Of a DNA stretch of 64,000 bases, positions 38,801 to 48,800 are shown one piece after another. Made by a program: the position numbers and the translations under genes. The stretch is from Penicillus capitatus. Taxonomy: Eukaryota > Chlorophyta. The stretch is taken from contig OZ287702.1 in the NCBI GenBank assembly GCA_965649825.1, forward strand, positions 744,001 to 808,000, given 5' to 3'. A model generated the notes under the pieces. The model saw only the letters and a program-made list of their open reading frames with translations. It did not search any database and had not been told where the DNA came from. Positions within the stretch are counted from its first letter, which is position 1; each line of letters starts with the position of its first letter.

Positions 38801-41496
38801 CGGTCCGTGCACTGGTCCCGATCGAAAAACTCGTCGAAGAGATCGAATCGCGCAATCGTTTGAAAATCCTCTCTCCTGTTCTGGAGTTGCTGATCAGCGA
38901 AGGCAGCACAGATGTGCAGGTGCACAGCGCTTTGGGAAAGATCATCGTCGATTCCAACAACAATCCAGAGCATTTCTTGACGACCAATCCCTACTACGAC
39001 TCCCTCATTGTGGGAAAGTACTGTGAGAAGAGAGATCCCAATCTGGCTTTCATTGCTTACAAGCGTGGTCTCTGTGATGATGCCCTCGTCGAATGCACCA
39101 CAAAGAACTCGCTCTTCAAACTCCAAGCCAGATATATCGTCGAGAGACAAGACAATGATCTGTGGCAGAAAGTGCTCGATCCTGAGAGAACGCACCGAAA
39201 ACAGCTTATCGATCAAGTCGTTTCGACAGCGCTGCCGGAATCGACGAATCCTGAACAAGTGTCGACGACTGTGCGTGCTTTCATGGCTGCGGATTTGCAA
39301 GGAGAGCTCATCGAGCTGCTGGAGAAGATCGTTCTGCAGAATTCTGCATTCTCGAACAATTCGAATCTGCAGAACCTCTTGATCATCACTGCCATCAAAG
39401 CAGACAAAACACGTGTCAAAGACTACATTCATCGACTGGACAATTTTGATGGGACAGCTGTGGCCGAAATTGCCATCACTTACGAACTGTATGACGAAGC
39501 TTTCGAGATCTATCAGAAATTCGAGCTGAGAGTCGAGGCCATTAAAGTCCTGTTGGAGCATTGCGACGATCTGCACCGTGCATTGGACTTTGCCACAAAA
39601 GTGGATGAGCCATTCGTCTGGTCTGAGCTCGGGCACTCTCAATTGGATCACTCCATGGTCGCTGACGCCATCGTCTCCTACCTCAGGGCTGAAGACCCCT
39701 CCAAGTATACACAAGTCATCGATCAGACAAAAGAAGCCGGATGCTTTGAAGATCTGGTGAAGTACTTGGTCATGGCCAGAAAGACAGTAAAGGATGCCGT
39801 GGTGGATACAGAGCTCGTGTATGCCTACGCCAGGATTGATCAGCTGGGTCCATTGGAGGCCTTTATCGCCGGTTCTCATCAAGCCAATCTGCAGTCGTGT
39901 GGTGATCGCTGTTTCAAGGAGGCGCTGTACGAAGCCGCCAAGATTCTGTATCAGAAGATTCCGAATTGGGGGCGTTTGGCATCGACCTACGTACGTCTGC
40001 ATCGTTTCCAAGATGCCGTAGACGCCGCAAAGAAGGCCAACTCTGCCAAGACCTGGAAAGAAATCTGCTATGCCTGTGCAGAAGAGTCTGAATTCCGTCT
40101 GGCTCAGCTCTGTGGACTGCATATCATTGTCAATGCTGATGATCTCGAAGAGGTGTCCGAATTCTATCAGAGGCATGGATTCTTTGATGAGCTCATCTCT
40201 TTGATGGAGAGCGGTATCGGTTTAGAACGGGCACATATGGGTATCTTTACGGAATTGGGTGTCCTCTATGCCAAGTACCGCCCGGCGAAGCTTATGGAAC
40301 ATCTGAAACTCTTCTCCACGAAGCTGAACATTCCAAAACTCATTCACATAACGGAAGATCAACAGCATTGGAAGGAATTGACGTTTCTCTACGTTCAGTA
40401 TGATGAACATGACAATGCTGCCATGGTTATGATGAATCACTCGCCCGATTCGTGGGATCATGTCGGATTCAAAGATGTGGCTGTGAAAGTGTCAAATGTC
40501 GAAGTCTTTTACCGAGCTGTCGGATTCTATCTCCAGGAGCAGCCGAGTCTGGTGACAGATCTGCTCAAAGTACTAGAATCCAGAATCGACCACGTTCGGG
40601 TGGTGGGCATCCTGAGACGTGCCAATGCCATTCCTCTGTGCAAGGAATACCTGTTGGCTGTGCAGAAAGCCAATTTAAAAGATGTCAATGAAGCAGTCAA
40701 TGATCTGATGATCGAGGAAGAAAACTATACAGATCTGAAGAGCAGTATCGAAACGTATGATAATTTTGACAAACTGGCATTGGCAAGTCGATTGGAGTCG
40801 CATGAACTGTTGGAGTTCCGAAGAGTGGCAGCCTATCTGTACAAGAAGAATCTCAAATGGCGAAAGGCCGTGGAACTGGCAAAGCAGGATAAACTTTACA
40901 AAGACGCCATGGAGACGGCGGCGCAATCGACCGATTCTGAACTGGCTGAGCAGCTTCTGAGGTTTTTCGTGGCAGAAGGCGAAAAACAATGCTTCTCTGC
41001 TATGCTCTATACCTGCTACGATCTGATCAAACCGGATGTCGCTATGGAACTCGCATGGATGAATGGACTCACTCAACTTGCCATGCCCTTCATGATTCAG
41101 GTACTCTACGAATGACAAGAAGCAGCCCATAGAGTGAATATACGTTATTCATTGTCTAGACCATGAGGGAACAGACATCGAAGATTGACATGCTCATTAC
41201 GGAGAGGAAAGAAGCGAAGGAGGCATCGAGACTGGCTGCCGAAAGCCAGACAGAACAGGAAGCAGCACGAAATGCTTATCAGACACTGATGCCCTTGGCC
41301 CTTCCCCCTGCTCAGATGCAGTACCAACATCAAGGTTCGCTTTTCGAGACGGTGTTGGATGTTCTCTATGTTTGGTGATCTAGGTGCGCCGCCAATGCCT
41401 CCTCAGTTCGATCCTCAGTCTGCAGCAGCAGCAGCACAAGGTGGAGCGGTGCCCCCTCAGCCACAGCAGATGTATGGCGCCGCCAATCCGTTCTGA
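35851..41496 (+). CDS. CHC: Clathrin heavy chain
   Basis: Exons begin 35851-35892 ([14 protein letters not shown]) and 35992 onward. The largest exon spans 37923-41100, and the last runs from 41160 via a short intron to 41496. The beta-propeller shows [28 protein letters not shown] and [10 protein letters not shown]-type blades. The long alpha-solenoid has the classic CHC repeats, such as [51 protein letters not shown] and [20 protein letters not shown]. The tail contains the trimerisation region and ends in a Gln/Pro-rich stretch with MYGAANPF. Total length is about 1,700 residues, as usual. It forms the clathrin triskelion for coated vesicles. Convergence with SCAMP upstream puts two trafficking genes side by side. 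Confidence 0.95.
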
Positions 41497-41846
41497 TGCA
41501 CTGCATTCATCACTCTGTTCTGTATGGGTCGTTTGATCATTGATTTGTGCTGAAAGGAGAGAGACCTGATGCTTTACATGATAGGATTCTGTGACACATG
41601 GAACGCTGAAATCGTCATCTTCGCTGTTGTCGCGATGTGTCACGTCATTCGCTGCGTTGCGCTTTGAAATCCGTCGCCTATGCTTGACGACGCAGCCTTG
41701 GGGTGCGTTGCTAATCTCATTGGCTTTTTGGTTATGACCCTCGTCATTGTCTACCATCTCATCGCAGCAGACGACAACGGAACGCAGCCTCGTCGACACT
41801 GAGCAGGTGCGTGCACTTGACAATAGCCGCCCATATACATGGCTGA

Positions 41847-42230
41847 ATGGCACGACAGAGAAATCTCACACCTGAATCTCAGATGCCCTCACACGGACGT
41901 TTGAAGCTCAAGGGTGGACTCACTATCAAGGGTGGGAAGATAAAGAAGGCCAAGAAACGGCGGAAGAATACGACAGATCTTGTAGAAGTGCCATCAGGGG
42001 AACAGCAAGTGACGGAGACATCTGAGGGATATGTTCTGCCGCCTCCGGCTGAAGAAGAAGACAGAAGAACGCCTGCCGAGAAGCGATACGAAGAGAGAGT
42101 GATCCAGAGAGAGGTCGAGAAAGCAAAGACACAGGTGCTGAAATCGCACAGGGAGAAAGTGAGAGATTTCAATGAGTATTTGGCGCATCTGACCGAACAC
42201 CATGACATCCCGAAAGTGGGACCCGGGTGA
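41847..42230 (+). CDS. FAM32A-like protein
   Basis: A single exon of 127 codons. The N-terminus has GRLKLKGGLTIKGGKIKKAK, the Lys/Gly-rich start typical of FAM32A. The C-terminus has KTQVLKSHREKVRDFNEYL and then AHLTEHHDIPKVGPG, closely like the conserved family ending. FAM32A is a spliceosome component whose C-terminus reaches the catalytic centre and promotes 3' splice-site choice. Given the many tiny introns in this genome, this is a plausible core splicing factor here. The second Met (41883) is an equally good start and would match the usual FAM32A N-terminus more closely. Confidence 0.8.
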   Translation: MARQRNLTPESQMPSHGRLKLKGGLTIKGGKIKKAKKRRKNTTDLVEVPSGEQQVTETSEGYVLPPPAEEEDRRTPAEKRYEERVIQREVEKAKTQVLKSHREKVRDFNEYLAHLTEHHDIPKVGPG

Positions 42231-42614
42231 AGCTGAAGTATGACTACTGTCCATGATGCGACGTGATGTGACGTGCGCAATGGAGAGAGACAGCAAGTAC
42301 TGTCCATGTTGGCGTCTGTTAAAACAGTCATTGGTTTCTGTGAACGTCACGTCAGCAAGTAGCACATGGAGATCAAATGTAACGTGAAGGTGGCGAGAAT
42401 CGACAAGGCCTCTGTCTGTTTGCACTTCGAAATACCGGGAACAGCGCCGAAGGCTCTTTGGAGAAGATTTGGTTATGGAAAAGAGCGATTTAGCAAAGAG
42501 GGACTGCTGTCCATGACGCGACGTGATGTGACGTTGCGTGCGGTGTGACGCGACGTGCTTTGCGGATATCATCATCTATGCAACAGCCGTTGTTCGGTTC
42601 GCGATCTCGTCACA
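42231..42614. promoter_or_regulatory. TGACGT-rich region before P2X-like gene
   Basis: This interval holds two near-identical copies of a unit around CGACGTGATGTGACGT, at about 42258-42273 and 42518-42533, each preceded by TGTCCATGA. More GTGACGCGACGTG sequence follows at 42545-42558. ACGT-core sites of this kind are bound by bZIP proteins. The interval also contains a possible short exon, but no gene model was supported. Confidence 0.5.
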
Positions 42615-44846
42615 ATGCCTCTCGCATGCTTGGATGGCTCTAAGCGTTCAGATGGATGTTTTGGAGCACTGTTTGGCTTTTTCCATTCTTTCTGCACGTT
42701 TTCCACGGGGAAGTCGGTGGTCATCAAAGATTGGCGCCTGGTAAACCGCACTTACCGTAGTCACGATGACCTTGTCTTCGTAGGGGACCATCTTCCGATT
42801 GCTGCAATTGGCGATATTCTTCTATATCCTATTTAATGTTGTCAACGAAGGCTCCTATATGATTCAAGAAGTGCACACCCATAGCCGTTTTAACCGCCAT
42901 GTGAACCGTCATGGTATTAGGTGCCAAAGGGAGTCGTCAGTCCAGTGATAGAGGTGTCGAGAAGAGAGAGACGAGCGAATCTCAAAACACAACTCGACGT
43001 ACCAATCCACCCCTCATCAAACAGAACATCCAAAACTCTTTCTTTTGCAGCAATATGACAACAATACATTGCCCTACTGCAAGACGAAAGGGGTAGCCTA
43101 TGAGTACGATTACAGAGATGTGCACTACGGGAAATTCCAGTACGCTTCGCCTGAGGGAATGGAGTCAAAATGATTGATCGTGTCATGTGGTTTAGATGTA
43201 TCGTCATGGATGTATTGGAACATCCGCAGCAAGGCGAAACAAAGTTTTTTCTTACGACGTACATGCGCATCGACAAGCTCTACTTCGTCGATGTGCCGAA
43301 GTCATTGGATTCGTGTCCAGATGCGGCAGGTGTGGATGAGATCAGAGATGATGCCAGGAAGATCGGTGTCAACCTTGTCGGCGTCTGTCTTTTCAACACG
43401 GTCGATCAGTACTTTGCTATCAACCCTGAAGACATTCCACTTGTGAGCAAACGGACCGGATATGTTGTGGTGGAACGTGGGAGTACGCTGTGTCGTATTT
43501 TAGGCCTTCCAGCACTCCTATTACACATCGGTAGTCGACAAAACTGGTGTACTGCCTTTAACAGTTATCAAGGCAAAGGACTTTGATGGTGGAAAAGTGT
43601 GGGCGTTTGAGGATGAGCCTGCACGCCTGACAATGGCTAGATTGTTGAAGCTCAGTGGAGTGGATTTAGATAAGCGCCTGGATGAACAGCCCAATAGCCA
43701 AGGATTGGAACCCTCAGCTCGAGACAACGACACAGTTGTCTATCCTTACGCCCGTCTCTCGGGAGTGACGTTGCTGATGGAGTTCAAGTACTACACCCGG
43801 GCGTTAGCACCGGAGCCCTACAACAGGGCGAGTGGCCGAAAATCAAAAGACACCATCTGCGTTGTGGAAGTGTCCCCGCAGTTCTCGTGGTCATCTGAAG
43901 GATCGGACATGCATCGGCTGATGAACGACGGAGACGATCCGTTTTTCGTTGATCCCGAACGCAAGCGTCGAAGAGATGGCAAGAATGTGCTTGAGGGAAT
44001 CCAAGTGGACTTCCAAAGAAATGGCATTGAGCTCAGATTCCAGATCGCAGGTTCGACCGATCGAAACACGGGTGTCTGCAAGAGTGAATGAGTGTCTCAG
44101 GAAACATGGGGCATTTTGATTTCTTTTCTCTTGTGGATGCACTGGTGGCAGGTGCTGTGCTGTTGGGTATAGCCCAACTCGTTGTCTCATACATTGCCGT
44201 TCATGCACTGGGCCTGACATCTGTGCTATATGCCGAACACATGGAGGAGTCTGTCAACTGGAGAATGGACTATGCCCGATTTGCAGTCCAGTCTCTCGTT
44301 GCTGGAATGGCGTTCAGGAGGTACGACGAAGACGGATCGGGAACTCTGAATCGCCAAGAAATCTACAAGCACTTGACCACTATTTTTCAAGGCGAAAGAG
44401 AGAATGGTCAGATTTTGAGTCTGGACGAGGTAGCATGCCTGTCCGACTTCTTTCTACGCCACAGACAGTTGACAGAAGGCGAAAGCGAGCTCGAAGAACA
44501 ATCAGAAGGCGTAAGTAAATTACCTATTCTGTATCTCGCTATCGCATCTCTATGTCGCAGTCGTCTGGTAATGTGGAGATTACAACAGTTAACATGGCTG
44601 ACTGGATCGATACCTTTACAGAAGAGAAGGTGCAGATCAGTTCCCTGACGCGTTTGGTCAAGAGTGAATACAATGATCCGAAGACCATCGAAATCCTTCT
44701 CGCCCTCGCCCAGGTACCTCGTGTCAAACATCGTGGGAGAACTGTGAGATGTGTACCTGAAGGGACGGGCGCTTCGCACTGGACCTCAAGTAGCGATTGA
44801 GCAGCTTTCAAAATCACAAGGGAGTGATGCAGCATTCGACGAATAG
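42615..44846 (+). CDS. P2X-like ion channel with C-terminal EF-hand (copy 1)
   Basis: A multi-exon gene. The N-terminal cytosolic part has TGKSVVIKDWRL, with the T-x-K site conserved in P2X receptors. The first membrane helix is GTIFRLLQLAIFFYILFNVV, then VPKGVVSPVIEV resembling the KVKG region that contacts ATP. The ectodomain includes KFFLTTYMRIDKLYFVDVP, HSYYTSVVDKTG and GVTLLMEFKYYTRAL. Next come GIQVDFQRNGIELRFQIAG and the second helix HFDFFSLVDALVAGAVLLG. P2X receptors are trimeric ATP-gated cation channels. Beyond the second helix this protein adds a cytosolic EF-hand whose loop DEDGSGTLNRQE has every calcium ligand. A further helical tail ends SKSQGSDAAFDE. Introns were placed by frame. 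Identity as P2X rests on topology and motif resemblance. Confidence 0.65.
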
Positions 44847-45841
44847 ACGATCTAATGTAGAGCCAGCCAGCCCGCAAAAAAAAAAAAAATAAACCTCATC
44901 TAATCTGAAGGACCCGTTCCTCTGGAGTTCTAAACTTGCTGTTTAGACGATGATTTGAGTGGTCTATTTCTATGTTTGTGTTTCCTTAGTTTCATCAGTG
45001 ATTTGTGATTTCTGCTGCAAACGTCGTTTAATAGATAAGAATGAAGGAAGAGTGGGCTTTGTTCAAATAAACCAGTAGCAGAGTGCTGCTTCTCTTGAGC
45101 ACTGCTGTGGCAATGGTGCTGACAAGGGTCAAGATTACGTATCAATCTGGAATCTACACTCCTGTTTCAATGGAGGAGATAGCGATTCTTGTTCAATAAA
45201 TACACTTGTTTGCTCTTCTGTTTTTCTTCTGGCTTCGTGTTCTGTCGTTCCTCGACATAAAACTTCATCTACATTCAAAACTCCTCAGAGTTTTTTTGTC
45301 ACAAAGATATCGATGCCGTGCTGGTTGTTGCCGATTCGTGTGTTCTGTCTGGATAGAGTCATATTGCTGTTGTTTTTGTCATTGAGGAAGTTAGAGAATG
45401 CAACGAACAGTCGGATGACACACAGTTCACGTCATCCGGCCTCGTCTATGCATCGCTGTTTTGACGACTGTCGAAGATGGTTCTCACCTGTGCAAGACTG
45501 CAGAGCTGTTCTGCTGGTTAAGAGATGTCTCAGAGAGCCTTTAGTTGTCGTTGGTATATTGACATCTGCACTTGTGTCGGACTTGCTGCACTTGCACATT
45601 CATTGGTATCGGCCTGAACAGATTCCCATCCATTAAGAAGAATCTTCCAATTGTTCCATCTGTCCGATTTCAAAATCGCCGTAGCTGTTATCTGCGGTTG
45701 TTTATCACTGCATCCCGTTCGTAAACCCCTTTCGACGCATTCGACGTTCTAAAGCTTAAACCTATTTCGAAAAACTCGCCTTCAAACTGCCGTTCGCAGA
45801 ACGACTCCTGGAGCAACGACGAACTGCTGGACTGCAGAGAA
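44847..45841. other. Intergenic kilobase with A-rich tract
   Basis: A run of 15 A followed by TAAA lies at about 44876-44894, just past the P2X-like gene. It may be a microsatellite or a remnant of a retroposed poly(A) tail. The rest shows only short frames, including 45313-45636 (+), with no motif. I see no supported gene. Confidence 0.4.
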
Positions 45842-48800
45842 ATGGGAGACGGTTCTCTCTCCGGGGCGGAGCGTTGCGAAAGACTAAAAGAAACGCGGAA
45901 CGTGCTTGGATTTGACAAGACGGTAAAACAGATTGAACACATCTGCGAGTGCTGACACGGTGGGCGTTTCTCAGTATGTTCGTTCTGTGGCTTTCGAAGA
46001 AGGCGCATTCGCCGAAATGGGCGTGGAAAAGCCGTTCACGAAGAGTGTAAATGGAGACAGCGCCTATCCAGCGTCAAAGGTGATGAATACTTTACAAGGG
46101 ACTCACATTTCAACATCGCGTACGACAGGTGTGGGATCCTCTGAGTGTCACCAGTCCATTGCAGTCCTACATTTCACGTCGTAATAGCCGTGGGCAGGCT
46201 GCAGATGTCTTCGCCAAAGGATACGACCGCAAACGAGTCGTACTTCCGAAACCTCGTGTGCAGATGGCTGCCATCCCTAAAAGCTGGTACTCGGTCAACA
46301 GGAGTTCATCACCATTCCATCCAGCAGACGCTCCCTTGTCTCCAACTATTCTATCCGCATGCAATAAGGTATTTTGCGTTTGCCGTGTTTCGGATTTTAG
46401 CTCTCTTCTCAGGGTAACTTGGTTGAAATCTGCGAGGTCGACATAGAGGGACACGGCCTCGTGAAGATCTTTCAAGTCGGAGAGAGGTCTGCAGGGAAGA
46501 TTGTGGAGCGAACGGGATTGTTCACGAGGACGTCGACTGTTCCACTCTACTGCGAGGGTCTGCGCGACCCAGAAGAAGAGATGAGAAGCCTAATGTACCT
46601 GTCACCAAGTGCTCTGCGTCGCCGTGTCCACATCCTGTCCGATCGATCTCGCGGCGTCGAGAGATTCGTCTTTGTGGGAAAGCTAGGGCTTTGGGGCGGC
46701 GGGAACGGAGAAGCCTCGTCCAGCAGCAATGCTCATGGACACCAGACCACTGTCGAAGGGGGTACTTCTCTCTGGGCGACAAGAAGGGCTTTGACTCGCA
46801 TGGACAGCTCGATCATCCGAAGGACTCTTATCGGAAGAGGATACTGCAGTCTCGAAGAAGTAGTGAAGGCGTTCAACCAAGAGGACGATGCCGAACTGAG
46901 ACTTGGGTTGGCGGAAGTAATGCGGAGAGTCCTCTACGCCTTCAACGACATGCCTGTGCGAGCCGTGACAGACAATCGTGGTGCAGTGGTCCGAGAGTAC
47001 CTTGCCATGTGCAGACTCGACAGCTCGGGCGACGACCATCTGCTTCTTCTTAAGGACTTCTTCGACAGCCTTCGCGACAAGCTGTGCAACGACGCGCTCA
47101 ACAACAGATATCTGATCGAGGCAGTGGAGCACGCGCTTCAGAGTATCGACGCCGAGGTCTTCGCAGACGATCCAAACTGTCTTCTCCAGCTGGCTCAGTT
47201 TCTGTTAGATGCCTTCGATCCGCAGAGAATGAGCTTCTCGAAGGAGATGTTCCCAGTGCAGTGCAGTGCTCTGCACGTTGTGCATCAGTGTCTGAGAATC
47301 CTCTTTGACATCGGCTCGGGCAGCTGGGATCCGAACAGACCCGGCGGGTTGTACGCCAAGTTCAAGAACTGGAGTCAGAGAGTGATCGACGCTGCGGGGT
47401 ACTATCCGGTAAAGTACCAGGCGATGCTGGTGCAGCAGAGCTTAACCTTCTTGCAGTCGTCGAAACGAAGCGTCCGCATCACAAACAATGCAAGACGAAT
47501 TGCCAACCTCGTGTACGGCACGGTGGGAATATGTCAAGCGGTGCGAAATGCCGTCCTTCTGGACTTCGATCTGGGGAATGCGGAGTCTACGGCGAGTGCA
47601 CTGGCCCGAGCGAGAGAGAACCGAATCGTTCGCGAAGAGCAGTGGTACAAGTGCCTCTACGCCCTTGACGCTGTGCGCTTCGCGGCCATTGAAGATCCGT
47701 CCGCATTTGGACAATTCAAGGATCTCCTCTCATCCCTCGTACTCGAGGGAGAAGTATCTAACCAAGAACGATGCAAGGTTCTGAGGTTCGGCGTTGTGGA
47801 GATGTTGACCAGCCTCGCCATCCATGGGAAGGACGACGCTGTTCGCTGTATGAGCGCCGAGACTCTGGCAGGCCTCGTCGAACGAACAGACAAGTGGGAC
47901 TGGTTGAGCGACCTCGATCTCTTCTTGGAAATGCTCGACAATCTAACAGAGCTCATCGCCCGAGGCCGCGAGCCAGAGCAGCACAAGGCGCATGAAGCAA
48001 TAGAGAAGCTGGCGTCGAATGCGCACAACGGGTATTGTGAGGGAGTGCTGTCAGAGTGGTTGGGAGGAAAAACGATCAAGGAACGGATCCAGTCAGTCCC
48101 GTCCCTCCAGACGGAGGCAATTGGCAACAGGCTGTTTACTCAAGTGTGGAATAGTCTCAAATACGAATTATTGCATGTATCAACCGAAGTTCATTCTCTG
48201 CTGAAGAAGCATCACTGTTTATTCGCACCACTCGTGGTTCGCCATTTCGCCGGGAGGCGGCGCGAATACAGCGAACTCATTGAAGCATTCGAATCGAGCG
48301 TGGAAAGAGTTATCGTCAAGGCAGTTGTTGGCCCGGGCGGCATAGGAAAGTCTCAGCTCGCTGCAAAAGTGTTCGAACATCTCAGGAGCACGGGGAGCTA
48401 CGTCAACGATTTCTGGATCCCTTCAGACTCAGCGGAGGCCATCTCGGTTGCTTTCTTGCAAATCGCAGAATACTTGGAACTGCCGACGAACACCGAGATC
48501 CCGAAACTGGTCAGACGTATCCACGAAGAGTTGAGGAAATCGCGCAATCTCTTCGTCTTTGACGATGCGCCAGATCTCGAATCGATTTGCGATTATTTTC
48601 CTCTCACAAATGGACATGTTATCGTTACGACGAGAGACAGTGGAGCAAGAGACTGGTCAGATGACACGATTCGACTCGATCCATTCAACAAACTCGAAGC
48701 ACGAGATCTGGCAGAGAAGTTTGGATTCGGCGATCAATCGCACGCGAAGGATTTGGAGGAGCTGTTCGATGCGTTACCGCAATACCCGCTAGCCCTCATG

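Noticed and set aside
38440-40176. Minus-strand 578-codon open frame through the clathrin gene
   Set aside because: It is the antisense of a strongly conserved clathrin exon, has no domain and reflects codon bias.
44876-44894. A-rich tract as the tail of a retroposed gene
   Set aside because: The upstream gene still has introns, so it is not a processed copy; the tract is probably a simple repeat.
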